A stretch of DNA of 64,000 nucleotides from Pseudomonadota bacterium (GCA_023398955.1 JAEWRL010000190.1:62001-126000), one strand, 5' to 3'; counted from the stretch's first letter, positions 26,554 to 35,196 are shown. Numbers and translations are program-made. The notes: generated by a model not told the origin, from the sequence alone.

Positions 26554-27318
26554 ATGCGACGACACCCTCTGACTCTGGTCTCGGTCACGTTGACCTGTGC
26601 ATGTAGCGCTTCGGCACCGCAGCCCCCCCCTCTCCCGCCACCGCCGCCCCCCGTCGGGGCCACGGCGCTGACCGCAACGCCCGAGCCGCAGGCCCCACCA
26701 TCACCAGCACCTCCTCCTCCGGACTGCTCCATCCAGTCGAGCTGCGTGGCTGACGGCCAGACCCGCGTGGCCGTAGGCCCGCTCGCCTCCGTTCGGCCCC
26801 CGGCTGGCTGGAGCTTTGTCACCCTCCCGAACGGAATCCTCCGCGTTGTCGCCCCAGGCGAAGGGGCCGCGATGCTGTTCGTCCGCATGGAGGACACGAG
26901 CGCAGCGCACCTTTGGCCGAACCTCTACTCTTCGCTCGCTGACTTGAAGGTGACGGGGGTAGTACCCGAGGCAATCGATCTTGCCCATCCTCACGGACAC
27001 TGGGGCGAAGGGGACCTGCGACTGCGCGTCTGGCAGGTGGAGAAGACGCAGCGCGTCCGGGGTTCCGCGAGCCAGGCACGGGATCCACAACTGGACGGCG
27101 CTCCAGGAGCGCTGCTCATTGGCCTCACGAGCGGGGATGCACCAGCCATCTTGGCGATCGGCTTCCTCAAGCGCTCGGCCCCGACGGATCTCGTGCAGCC
27201 AATTCGGACAACCATTGAGTCCCTATCGGCTACATCGCCTCCCTCCGCGGTGTCGGAGCCAGCAGTGACACGACCGTCAACCCCCGCCTTTCCCCTCCTG
27301 AACACGACGTCGCCATGA
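26554..27318 (+). CDS. Proline-rich lipoprotein upstream of the motif-repeat protein
   Basis: A 254-residue putative lipoprotein. The N-terminus MRRHPLTLVSVTLTCACSAS fits a lipoprotein signal with the cysteine at about 16 or 18. The next 50 residues are a proline-alanine tether (with PPPLPPPPPP). The folded part is a single domain (RVAVGPLASVRPPAGWSFVT, PNGILRVVAPGEGAAMLFVR) that I do not recognise. I chose ATG 26554 over GTG 26548 because GGGGA lies seven bases before it. Its stop overlaps the ATG of the next gene (ATGA), so the two proteins are probably made together. It is divergent from the FecR-kinase operon. Confidence 0.7.
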   Translation: MRRHPLTLVSVTLTCACSASAPQPPPLPPPPPPVGATALTATPEPQAPPSPAPPPPDCSIQSSCVADGQTRVAVGPLASVRPPAGWSFVTLPNGILRVVAPGEGAAMLFVRMEDTSAAHLWPNLYSSLADLKVTGVVPEAIDLAHPHGHWGEGDLRLRVWQVEKTQRVRGSASQARDPQLDGAPGALLIGLTSGDAPAILAIGFLKRSAPTDLVQPIRTTIESLSATSPPSAVSEPAVTRPSTPAFPLLNTTSP

Positions 27319-28958
27319 CCGATCCTAGAAAGCGAACGCTCATCGGGGGCTCGATCCCGGCCGTGACGGCAGGCACGGTTGAACCCGACGCCCACGGGGA
27401 GGCACAAGTTCCTGGCCCCGCCCCGCGACGGAGCGGCGTACCACAGCAGTCCCCCGCTGGGCACGGTTCGAGCTTCGGCGACGCGCCCACGACGGACCGA
27501 GGAGTCGGGGCTCCGACAGCGCTCCGCTTGCATGACCCTGAGACCGCACGCGGGCTCGGTGCAGGCGCCGAGCCTCGCTTCGCGGCAGCGGGCAACGAGC
27601 AAGCGGTCGGCAAGCGCACGATGCTCGGAATCGGCGACGACAGGCCCCCGCAGGGCGGGGCCCGCACGATGCTCGGTATGGGCGACCGAATCCCCGTGCC
27701 AAATCTTGACCACCCACCCGCAACGCCCGATCCACAAACCAGTCGTGGAATGGGACTGCCGCTCCGCGACGAGCCTGCCGCTCCGCCACCACACCGGCCA
27801 TTCTCTGGCAAAGAAACGCTCATCTACCGACCCTCGACAATTCCCGACGGCACGCCTGGTCTACCGGGGCCGCGTGAGGGCTTGCCGTCGCTCGAGGGCA
27901 CGGCTCAGCAGGCAGCGCCGCGCTATGAGGCCGTGCCGCGGCAGCCGGTGCCGCTCCACGCCGCCGGCAAGCAGACACTTTTCGGGATCGGGACACCTGG
28001 GTTCGATTCAGCTGCTGCCTCGCCGACTCGACCTGGTGATCCCGCGCTGGGTCATCACGCATCAGGCTCCCCGCCGCCCTGGCCTCCACCAGTCACCCAA
28101 CAAGGGTTGCAGCAGCCCAGCGGACAGGAGACTTCCGCCACGGACGCACCGCAAACGTCGACGTATCAAGCCCCAGCATATGGCTCGCCGCCCATGCCGC
28201 ACCCACTCGCGCGGGGCGCCGCGCAAACCGCTGCACTCCACCTACCTGCGCGGGAGCCACAGGCCTTCGGTGCCCAGCGAGCTCCCAACGTGACGGCGGT
28301 GCACGAGCCGCCTCCGAAGGGCTACGCGCCGCACTCGCGGAGCTACCCGCCCCACGCCATGGTACCGCCGGATGGCGGCGGACTAGGGGTCGGAACTCCC
28401 GCGCCGACGTCACGACGCGCACTGGCAGTGGCTGCCGCCGTGGTGGGCATCGCGATCGCGGCGGGCGTGGGATTCGTTGCCTGGCAACGACTCACCACAA
28501 GACCCGCGCCAGCGCCCAAGGGCGAAACGGCGAAGGTGCTCACCGAAGCATCACAGATGGGCAGCACGGCGCGGCTCACCGATGTGAAGGCGACGACTCA
28601 GGGAGGCGTCACGGGCGAGCCGGCGCAACCGCAAGAAGCGCCAGCAGCGGAGCATCCAGGCCAAGCAGCGAGCAGCGAGGCACCCGCACTCCGAACGATT
28701 CAACTGCGCTGTACGCCCGCCTGCGCTCGGATCAGCGCGGTACTTTGCGACGGAGTACCCACCGCCATTGAGAACGAGCGATTGAGGCTGCCCCCCGGGG
28801 AACACGTCTGCGTCTTCTCGGCAAACGGCTATGCGAGCCGGCGCGTTTCCTTTGCTCTCCATCCCAGCGGCCCGGAGCCCATCGCATCGGTCGTGCTGTC
28901 GAAACCTAAAGCCAAACAGGATCAATCGTGCGGAACGTTCATCAATCCTTGCGATTGA
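27315..28958 (+). CDS. Membrane protein with repeated TMLG-type threonine motifs
   Basis: A 547-residue protein. The first 380 residues are proline-rich and probably disordered and cytoplasmic. They carry five variants of one short motif, at Thr 8 (RKRTLIGG), 102 (GKRTMLGIG), 118 (GARTMLGMG), 168 (GKETLIYRP) and 221 (GKQTLFGIG). One transmembrane helix follows (ALAVAAAVVGIAIAAGVGFV), then a small cysteine-containing periplasmic domain (CTPACARISAVLCDG, PPGEHVCVFSANGYASRRVS) reminiscent of PEGA domains. It overlaps the upstream lipoprotein gene by four bases. The motif spacing and linker look like docking or phosphorylation sites for a Ser/Thr kinase, which is inference. Confidence 0.74.
   Translation: MTDPRKRTLIGGSIPAVTAGTVEPDAHGEAQVPGPAPRRSGVPQQSPAGHGSSFGDAPTTDRGVGAPTALRLHDPETARGLGAGAEPRFAAAGNEQAVGKRTMLGIGDDRPPQGGARTMLGMGDRIPVPNLDHPPATPDPQTSRGMGLPLRDEPAAPPPHRPFSGKETLIYRPSTIPDGTPGLPGPREGLPSLEGTAQQAAPRYEAVPRQPVPLHAAGKQTLFGIGTPGFDSAAASPTRPGDPALGHHASGSPPPWPPPVTQQGLQQPSGQETSATDAPQTSTYQAPAYGSPPMPHPLARGAAQTAALHLPAREPQAFGAQRAPNVTAVHEPPPKGYAPHSRSYPPHAMVPPDGGGLGVGTPAPTSRRALAVAAAVVGIAIAAGVGFVAWQRLTTRPAPAPKGETAKVLTEASQMGSTARLTDVKATTQGGVTGEPAQPQEAPAAEHPGQAASSEAPALRTIQLRCTPACARISAVLCDGVPTAIENERLRLPPGEHVCVFSANGYASRRVSFALHPSGPEPIASVVLSKPKAKQDQSCGTFINPCD
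27327..27998 (+). repeat. Five dispersed copies of a K-x-T-[LM]-[LIF]-G coding motif
   Basis: Near-identical codons recur around Thr 8, 102, 118, 168 and 221 of the membrane protein. The clearest pair is CGCACGATGCTCGG at 27616 and 27669, followed by isoleucine-glycine or methionine-glycine and an aspartate. Confidence 0.6.
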
Positions 28959-28966
28959 AACGTGGA

Positions 28967-28995
28967 CGCCCGGAGCCGTCACCGCGCCCCGGGCG
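28967..28995. terminator. Hairpin between convergent genes
   Basis: The inverted repeat CGCCCGG (28967-28973) / CCGGGCG (28989-28995) sits in the 53 bases between the convergent motif-protein and aldolase stops. It has no T-tract. It may end both transcripts. Confidence 0.4.
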
Positions 28996-29011
28996 CACCG
29001 CGAGAACCGAT

Positions 29012-30001
29012 CTAGAGCTGGGCGCTGCCCAGGACTGCCCGGTTCTTGTCCATGATTACCTGCGCGAGCTCGTCACGAGCTGGCCCTAGGTACTTGCGTG
29101 GATCGAACTCGGCAGGACTATCCACGAAAACCTTGCGGATGGCAGCGGTCACCACCAGCCGCCCGTCGGAGTCGATGTTGATCTTACAGACCGCCGACTT
29201 GGCGGCACGACGCAGCTGCTCAGACGGAATCCCGACAGCCGCATCGAGCTTTCCACCGTTGGCATTGATCAGGTTCACGTACTCGGGAAGGACCGAACTC
29301 GCACCATGAAGGACGATGGGGAACCCAGGGATGCGCCTCTCAATCTCCTCGAGAATGTCGAAGCGCAAGGGAGGAGGCACGAGCACGCCGTTCGCGTCAC
29401 GGGTGCATTGCGCAGGCTTGAACTTGTAGGCACCATGAGAGGTACCGATGGAGATAGCGAGGGAATCGACACCCGTGCGCTTCACGAAATCGACGACCTC
29501 CTCAGGCTGGGTGTAGACGGACGCTGCCGCCACGACATCATCTTCGATTCCGGCGAGGACCCCGAGCTCCCCCTCGACAGTCACGTCGTACCTGTGCGCG
29601 TACTCGACGACCTTCGCGGTAAGCTCGACGTTCTTCTCATACGGGTGATGGGATCCGTCGATCATGACACTGGAGAACCCACTCTCGATACAGCTGACGC
29701 ACAGATCGTAGGAGTCGCCGTGATCGAGGTGGAGTGCGATCGGGATCTCGTAGCCGGCGTCCTCGGCCATCCGCACGGCGCCCTCCGCCATGTAGCGCAA
29801 CAGCGTCTGGTTAGCGTACTTTCGGGCGCCTGAGGAAACCTGCAGAATGACGGGCGACCGCGTCTTGCCACATCCCGTGATGATGGCCTGCAGTTGCTCC
29901 ATATTATTGAAGTTGTAGGCAGGGACCGCGTAGCCACCTTTCATGGCGTCGGCGAACATCTGCTTGGTGTTGACGAATCCGAGTTCCTTGTAGCTGACCA
30001 T
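29012..30001 (-). CDS. fba: Class II fructose-bisphosphate aldolase
   Basis: A 329-residue class II aldolase that splits fructose 1,6-bisphosphate into dihydroxyacetone phosphate and glyceraldehyde 3-phosphate (glycolysis and gluconeogenesis). Zinc-ligand and catalytic regions are clear: ALHLDHGDSYDLC, VMIDGSHHPYEKN, VEGELGVLAGIED, SIGTSHGAYKF, LHGASSVLPE and INIDSDGRL. The start MVSYKELGFVN is supported by GGAGAG eight bases upstream. The longer open frame to 30310 is unrelated. It is transcribed alone, with its promoter in the 160 bases before the IS110 remnant. Confidence 0.95.
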   Translation of the reverse strand: MVSYKELGFVNTKQMFADAMKGGYAVPAYNFNNMEQLQAIITGCGKTRSPVILQVSSGARKYANQTLLRYMAEGAVRMAEDAGYEIPIALHLDHGDSYDLCVSCIESGFSSVMIDGSHHPYEKNVELTAKVVEYAHRYDVTVEGELGVLAGIEDDVVAAASVYTQPEEVVDFVKRTGVDSLAISIGTSHGAYKFKPAQCTRDANGVLVPPPLRFDILEEIERRIPGFPIVLHGASSVLPEYVNLINANGGKLDAAVGIPSEQLRRAAKSAVCKINIDSDGRLVVTAAIRKVFVDSPAEFDPRKYLGPARDELAQVIMDKNRAVLGSAQL

Positions 30002-30239
30002 TCGAAGTCTCTCCGTAGAAGGGCTGCGCTCGGGGGACGGGGTGCGGCTCGAGCCGCGCGACGGCCGCCCACCAGCGTAACGAGAGGGAACCGCGCAGGC
30101 ATATCGCAACGCCGTGTGCTGGCGAGCGCTCTTCGCAAGGATCCTCACCCAAGCGGCGACGCGTGCGGTATTTGCGGAGCAGAACCTCCGACAGTTGTCG
30201 CAACGCACGATTTGCGCACATATTTGGGCTTGGCAGGGG

Positions 30240-30800
30240 TGTTGAGCGCGACGACCGCGGCCATCACCCCGGCAAGCGGAACAGGTTCCCGAAGCGACTC
30301 TTCGCTCCACCCGAGCCAGTCCGAGGGCTGTGTGACCTGGTGCGCTACCGTCGCAAGCTCATCGAGAACCGCACGGCAGAACGCAACCGACTGCAGAAAC
30401 CGCTGCAGTTGGCGAACATCGAGCTCGCCAGCGTCGCAGGCGGCGTCCTTGGGGCCTCGGGGAACGACCATCTTCTCACCGCCATTGTCGAGGCAGCACA
30501 TGGCGCTTCCCGCAAGAAGGATACGTATCTCAAGAACAAGCTTTCGCCTCAAAGCCCAACGAGGCGACCTGCATGCGGCTACCGCGATAGCCTACAAGAT
30601 TCTGAAGGCCGCCCACGCGATCCGTTCCAGCAACCTCTAATTGCGCGAACTCTGCGGCGCCCTATCCTCATGCAATTGGCGCACGCCGCGTCACCGCCAA
30701 CCTTGTTCGTCGACTCGCACACCTCGGCTATGAAGTCACGATCGCGGAACGCACAGCCGGGCAGGCAGCTATCCCCGCCGCGCTTCAGGACGCAACGTAG
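30240..30800 (+). pseudogene. Degenerate IS110-family transposase remnant
   Basis: Family blocks appear in order in three frames. From about 30290 there is LFAPPEPVRGLCDLVRYRRK, then LIENRTAERNRLQKPLQLAN and GASRKKDTYLKNK. At 30547-30640 another frame gives FRLKAQRGDLHAATAIAYKI. From 30678 to a TAG at 30798-30800 the third reads GARRVTANLVRRLAHLGYEV. These match the middle and C-terminus of IS110/IS1111 transposases (RYRRKLIEERT, RLKARRGAKRA, LVRRLERLGYEV). The N-terminal DEDD catalytic part and most of the helper region are missing, so it is inactive. It lies 78 bases from a tRNA-Ser gene. Confidence 0.75.
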
Positions 30801-30878
30801 TCCTCAAAGCAGCATTCGACATGCAACGTTGGGACTCGCAAGCTTAGGCAGCCGGTTTGCTGCCTAGCTGCGCTCTTG

Positions 30879-30965
30879 CGGAGAGGGTGGGATTCGAACC
30901 CACGGTAGCGTTGCCACTACACATGATTTCCAGTCATGCACCTTCGGCCACTCGGTCACCTCTCC
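30879..30965 (-). tRNA. serT: tRNA-Ser (GGA anticodon)
   Basis: An 87-base class II tRNA with acceptor GGAGAGG/CCTCTCC, discriminator G, a long variable arm and the T-arm GGGTTCGAATCCC. The anticodon loop CTGGAAA is closed by the stem CATGA/TCATG, giving GGA, which reads UCC and UCU. No CCA is encoded. A second tRNA-Ser is 72 bases upstream. The symbol is approximate. Confidence 0.94.
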
Positions 30966-31037
30966 AAGCAGTGCTGCTGGCGACAGCCATCCCTCCGTAA
31001 ACGTCAGGACCGCTCCGACTCGCAACGAACCGCCTGG

Positions 31038-31124
31038 CGGAGAGAGTGGGATTCGAACCCACGGTGCCCTTGCAGACACACCTGATTTCGAATCAGGCAC
31101 CTTCGGCCTCTCGGTCATCTCTCC
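31038..31124 (-). tRNA. serU: tRNA-Ser (CGA anticodon)
   Basis: An 87-base class II tRNA with acceptor GGAGAGA/TCTCTCC, discriminator G, a long variable arm and GGGTTCGAATCCC. The anticodon loop TTCGAAA is closed by CCTGA/TCAGG, giving CGA, which reads UCG. No CCA is encoded. It probably shares a transcript with the GGA tRNA. The symbol is approximate. Confidence 0.94.
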
Positions 31125-31254
31125 GCGGCGGAATGTGGCAGCGTCGCGTAGCACTGTCAACGAACTCCGAAAGCGTTCAGGTCATTTCTGACAACCGTGA
31201 CCGTCGGATTGGCTTTTCGGCCGGCACGGTACTCTGAACCGACAGAACTGCTTC

Positions 31255-31866
31255 TCAATCCCAACCTGAGGAGCCATCGTCGTCGGGCTCGTCATCCTCT
31301 TCGTCCTCGCCATCGCCCGCTGGCGCGGCCTTATCGCTACCCGAATCCCAACCCTCGTCACCGCCTTCGAAACGACCCTCAACCTCGTCGGGCATGACGG
31401 AATCGGGATTCGCGGTCATGTTGCGCTGCTTGACGGCTTCCCACGGGTTGCCGGACATCCTGTCGTGGAGGCCCCACTCACCGACGATTTGGTCCGGGTC
31501 ACCATTCTCCGGCCGCACGTAGCGAAAGTAGCCCTTCCCGCTCGACTTCGCGGAAGGACCAATCATGCCGATCTTGTGTTCCGCCCATTCGAACTTGAGG
31601 ACGTCGCCATCCGCTTCTCCGTGCAGCTCCCCCCAAGCATCACCAGCAGCGGTTCGCCACTTGCCTTCGACGTTGTCTCCTTCCTGAACGATGTGCAGAT
31701 TGCCGTAGACCTGGCTATAGTAAACGCCACGCCACTCGGCCCCGGACGGCATCTCTCCGGGTTTGAGATTGACTGTTTTCGGCTCTTCTTTCCCGCACGC
31801 GACAACTCCGAACGACATCGAGAGTGCCAGCGCCAGGGTCAGCTTTGATATTGTGCGCGCGAACAT
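31255..31866 (-). CDS. Lipoprotein with acidic C-terminus
   Basis: A 203-residue lipoprotein with the signal MFARTISKLTLALALSMSFG followed by VVAC (lipidated Cys about 24). The folded body (AEWRGVYYSQVYGNLHIVQE, DNVEGKWRTAAGDAWGELHG, YFRYVRPENGDPDQIVGEWG) has a lipocalin- or MliC-like beta pattern but no family I can name. The last 30 residues are almost only Asp, Glu, Gly and Ser. It begins ten bases after the lpxK stop and reads the same way, so it may end the haem-lipid A gene run. The start is chosen to place the signal peptide at the N-terminus. Confidence 0.78.
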   Translation of the reverse strand: MFARTISKLTLALALSMSFGVVACGKEEPKTVNLKPGEMPSGAEWRGVYYSQVYGNLHIVQEGDNVEGKWRTAAGDAWGELHGEADGDVLKFEWAEHKIGMIGPSAKSSGKGYFRYVRPENGDPDQIVGEWGLHDRMSGNPWEAVKQRNMTANPDSVMPDEVEGRFEGGDEGWDSGSDKAAPAGDGEDEEDDEPDDDGSSGWD

Positions 31867-31876
31867 GGCGCGGACT

Positions 31877-32884
31877 CTACCATGCTTGGCCGCCCTCAAG
31901 CGATCCCCTACCGAAGCACCGCGATACGACGGCGGCAGGCAGTCTGCCTCCCTGCTCGAGAACCCACACAGGCGCCCCACGGTAAGAATTTTCCAATTTT
32001 GTTGCACACTTGGCCGTGGTGAGCCAGGCGTCCAGCGCCTCCCCAGAGCGGTTCCTACCCTGCGGGAAGTGGGCGTGATCAGGCCGCAGGAGCATGACCT
32101 TGGGGAAGATGCCGAGCCCCGCGAGCTCCGCGATGACGCGCCGTGGGCGGCCCAAAGCCAGTATCAAGCCCAGGCGCAGGCGGGCAAGCTCCGACACGGG
32201 CAGCCGCCGTCTCGTTTCCAGTGACTGGGCTCCCACGATCCCGTGGGACCAGGCGTGGGAAACGACACCCTCGCCGAACGCATGCAGATCACTCGCGAGT
32301 CCCGGACGTTGCTTGACCACAACGATATCACTCGCGCTGAGGAGCTCCTGTGGGCACGCGACGAGATCGCCCGCGGGTGGGCAGCGGCCCGAGCCCCATG
32401 GGCTAGAGGCATCGAGCGAGAGTACCGCGCAATGCAGGGGTTCCGGCTCGGCTTGGAGCAGACCATCAATTATCGCGAAATCGTAGGCTGATGACAGCTG
32501 ATCCAGGACGCGCTGTCGCTCGCCAACCCACACCGCGATGCTCGTCCCTGCCAAGTGGCGTGCGAGCATGACCGCCTCGTCCCCGACCAGCACGGGCAGA
32601 GCCGTCTCCCGAACCAGTTGCGGGCTCCGGATTCGTCGGGGGTAGGAGCGCGCCAGAACGGCGACCCGCAGACCCGCGGGCGCACAACGCGCGAGCGCCA
32701 GCACTAGGGGCGTTTTGCCCGATCCTCCGAGCGTCGCTCCCCCGACGCCGATGACACGCAGACCCGGCGGGACTATCAAGCGTCGCCTTGCGCGCGCTCG
32801 GGACGCCCACTGGCGCTCCAACAGCCGCGCGAACGGGCCTCGCCATGCGCCATCCTCGAATGACCGCTGGACGCGCAAACGCAT
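31877..32884 (-). CDS. lpxK: LpxK-like tetraacyldisaccharide 4'-kinase, divergent
   Basis: A 335-residue protein of the LpxK family, which phosphorylates the lipid A precursor disaccharide at the 4' position on the cytoplasmic face of the inner membrane. The P-loop (GGATLGGSGKTPLVLALAR) and the LARSYPRR and PVLVGDEAVMLAR segments fit well. Other expected features are altered: the usual DDG pair reads IIDGLL, the DHHxF segment reads DHAHF, and the TEKDAVKL block reads TTAKCATKL. So the catalytic site may be changed. The gene follows hemC with a 3-base gap and precedes a lipoprotein gene. Confidence 0.8.
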   Translation of the reverse strand: MRLRVQRSFEDGAWRGPFARLLERQWASRARARRRLIVPPGLRVIGVGGATLGGSGKTPLVLALARCAPAGLRVAVLARSYPRRIRSPQLVRETALPVLVGDEAVMLARHLAGTSIAVWVGERQRVLDQLSSAYDFAIIDGLLQAEPEPLHCAVLSLDASSPWGSGRCPPAGDLVACPQELLSASDIVVVKQRPGLASDLHAFGEGVVSHAWSHGIVGAQSLETRRRLPVSELARLRLGLILALGRPRRVIAELAGLGIFPKVMLLRPDHAHFPQGRNRSGEALDAWLTTAKCATKLENSYRGAPVWVLEQGGRLPAAVVSRCFGRGSLEGGQAW

Positions 32885-32887
32885 GGC

Positions 32888-33796
32888 TCAACGCGCCCGG
32901 AGCTCACCGCCCAGGTCTAGCCCGACAGTCTCGGCAGCACCGGCGTCCTTCGGCCATGCGACGCGACGCTGTCCACGACGCACGTTCGTACCGTCACCAT
33001 CAGCGAGCAGCGCCCGCAATATCAGCTCCATGCCGTCACGTTGCGCGTAGGCGGCGATCGGAACCTGGCAGCTGCCCTGCGCCGCAATCATGACCCCGCG
33101 TTCGGCGCTCACGGCAATCCGCGTCTCGTCGTCATCTGCTCGCGCCAGCAGGCTCACCATCTGGTCGTCGTTTGCACGGCACTCGATCGCAAGCGCGCCT
33201 TGCCCTATGGCTGGCAGGCAGATTTCTGGAGTCAGGATCTCGGTGGCGTCTGGCTCGAGCCCCAATCGCAGGAGCCCGGCGCGGGCTAGCACGACTGCAT
33301 CGACATGTCCCTCCCGACAACGATGAAGGCGTGTATCGACATTGCCGCGCACGGGCACGATTTGAAGATCGGGACGCCTCTCCAGTAGCTGCACGGCACG
33401 TCGCAATGAAGACGTGCCGATGCGGCTACCAGCGGCGAGGTCCGCGAAGCGGCGACCATCCCGCGTCACGATCACGTCGCGAGCATCAGCCCGACGAGGA
33501 ACGCAGGCGATGGTCAAACCCTCTGCCAGTTCCGCCGGAACGTCCTTCAGCGAGTGGACGGCAAAGCTCGCCATTCCGTCGAGCAAGGCTTGTTCCACCT
33601 CCTTGATGAACAGCCCCTTTCCGCCAATCTGATTGAGCGCACGATCCTGAATCCGGTCGCCGGTGGTGGTGACGTGCAGCTCCTCGACGACGAGACCCGG
33701 GTTGGCGCGCTGGAGGTCACTGGCGAAGGCTCGCGCTTGAGCGAGCGCGAGCGCACTCCTGCGCGTTGCGACGACTGCGTTCATGGCTTTCTTCAT
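32888..33796 (-). CDS. hemC: Porphobilinogen deaminase (hydroxymethylbilane synthase)
   Basis: A 302-residue HemC that joins four porphobilinogens into hydroxymethylbilane in haem synthesis. Landmarks are RRSALALAQARAF, GDRIQDRAL, GGKGLFIKEVEQALLDG, AVHSLKDVP, IGTSSLRRAVQL, RGNVDTRL and the dipyrromethane-cofactor cysteine in GSCQVPIAAYA (most relatives read GGCQVP). The start MKKAMNAVVATRRS is preferred; its ATG overlaps the hemA stop (ATGA). The longer upstream frame is antisense-like. It is followed at three bases by lpxK. Confidence 0.95.
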   Translation of the reverse strand: MKKAMNAVVATRRSALALAQARAFASDLQRANPGLVVEELHVTTTGDRIQDRALNQIGGKGLFIKEVEQALLDGMASFAVHSLKDVPAELAEGLTIACVPRRADARDVIVTRDGRRFADLAAGSRIGTSSLRRAVQLLERRPDLQIVPVRGNVDTRLHRCREGHVDAVVLARAGLLRLGLEPDATEILTPEICLPAIGQGALAIECRANDDQMVSLLARADDDETRIAVSAERGVMIAAQGSCQVPIAAYAQRDGMELILRALLADGDGTNVRRGQRRVAWPKDAGAAETVGLDLGGELRAR

Positions 33797-35196
33797 CGTG
33801 AGTTGGATCCGGCCGCGATACTGGCACGCGAGCAGACGCGGCCCATCGACTCGGGCGGTTCTCCGCCCCCCGGGGCGGAAGACTCGGGCGCAGCAGACGC
33901 GCCGGAACGGCGTTCGTGCGCGTCGAGAGGAAAGAGCTCCTGAACCACCTGAGCCCACTGCTCGGCCAGGGCTGGATCGTCCCCCGCCTCACCGCGCGCG
34001 AGCTGGCGGAGCCGGCTCGAAGGGACGTGCAGTGCCTTCTTCAACGCGGCGTCGACCATGCATTGCACCGCCTGACGTTCCGCCTCGGAGAGGTGCTTGA
34101 GTCTACCTCTTAGCGTTCGGTCGACCTCCGCGTTGAATACGCCCTCGAAGTACCTGCGTAACTCACGGATTGTCGGCGTCACCTGCTCGCCTCCGAGCCA
34201 ACGTTCGTAGCTGTCCGCCTCCTCACGCACGATCAGCTCTGCGGACTCCGCTTCCCGTTGCCTGTCCGCGACCGCACCGGCAACCACGTGGGCCAGATCG
34301 TCCACATTGTAAAGGAATACGCCATCCAGCGCGTTGACGGCTGGATCGATGTCGCGCGGCACTGCAACATCGATAAAGAAGAGCGAGCGTCCGCGCCGAT
34401 GACGGCGGGCACGGCTCACCATGGCGTGGTCAACGACATGGTGGGGTGCACTCGTGCTCGTCACCACGACGTCCGCCTCCACCAACGCTGCCTCCAGGGA
34501 ATCCCAGCCGTACCCTTCAGCACCGAAGCGCTGAGATAGCTCCGACACGCGCGCGCTGTTGCGCCCGATCACACGAAGGTCTGCACCCGCCTGATGGAGG
34601 AGATGCGCGATCGATTCTCCCATTTTTCCGGATCCCAGGAGCAATGCTGCTTTACCCTGGAGGCTGCCGAAGATGCGCTCGGCCAGATCCAATGCCACAC
34701 TGGGAACCGATACTTGACCGGATCCGATGGCGGTCGTCGAGCGGGCGCGCTTGGCGGCCCTGATGGCCCTCGTAACCACCCGGTGCAGGATGGGACCCAC
34801 CGTTTCGGCCTGCCTCGCGGCGTCGTAGGCTGCCTTGACCTGCCCGAGGATCTGCGGCTCGCCGACGACCAGGGAGTCGAGGGAGGTCGCCACCCGAAAG
34901 AGATGGAGAACCGCGGCTCCCCCTTCATGCTGATACACGTGACGATCGGCCGTGGGCGCACGCTGGGTCAATGCCCGGCGCGCCACCAGCGCCAATGCGT
35001 CGAGTCCCGTCGCGGCACTCGACGCGGCAGCGACGAGTTCGACTCGATTGCAGGTGGAGAGCAGCAGCGCCTCTCCAACCTCCGGCTGGCGCCGCAGGGC
35101 CCGAAGGAGGGACAGGATCTCGTCCTTCGAGAAGGCCAACCTCTCCCGGACAGACAGTGGTGCGGTGCGATGCGACAATCCGACGACGACGATCAC
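33793..35196 (-). CDS. hemA: Glutamyl-tRNA reductase
   Basis: A 467-residue GluTR, which reduces glutamyl-tRNA(Glu) to glutamate-1-semialdehyde, the first step of C5-pathway haem synthesis. Motifs are VVGLSHRTAPLSVRERLAF, STCNRVEL with the catalytic cysteine, GEPQILGQVK, LLGSGKMGE, the NADPH-binding region, and IDVAVPRDID. The GTG start has a strong GGAGG six bases upstream, and the HemX/CcsA stop overlaps it (GTGA), so the two are coupled. The C-terminal tail of about 50 residues is unusual. It is followed by hemC with a 4-base overlap. Confidence 0.95.
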   Translation of the reverse strand: MIVVVGLSHRTAPLSVRERLAFSKDEILSLLRALRRQPEVGEALLLSTCNRVELVAAASSAATGLDALALVARRALTQRAPTADRHVYQHEGGAAVLHLFRVATSLDSLVVGEPQILGQVKAAYDAARQAETVGPILHRVVTRAIRAAKRARSTTAIGSGQVSVPSVALDLAERIFGSLQGKAALLLGSGKMGESIAHLLHQAGADLRVIGRNSARVSELSQRFGAEGYGWDSLEAALVEADVVVTSTSAPHHVVDHAMVSRARRHRRGRSLFFIDVAVPRDIDPAVNALDGVFLYNVDDLAHVVAGAVADRQREAESAELIVREEADSYERWLGGEQVTPTIRELRRYFEGVFNAEVDRTLRGRLKHLSEAERQAVQCMVDAALKKALHVPSSRLRQLARGEAGDDPALAEQWAQVVQELFPLDAHERRSGASAAPESSAPGGGEPPESMGRVCSRASIAAGSNSR

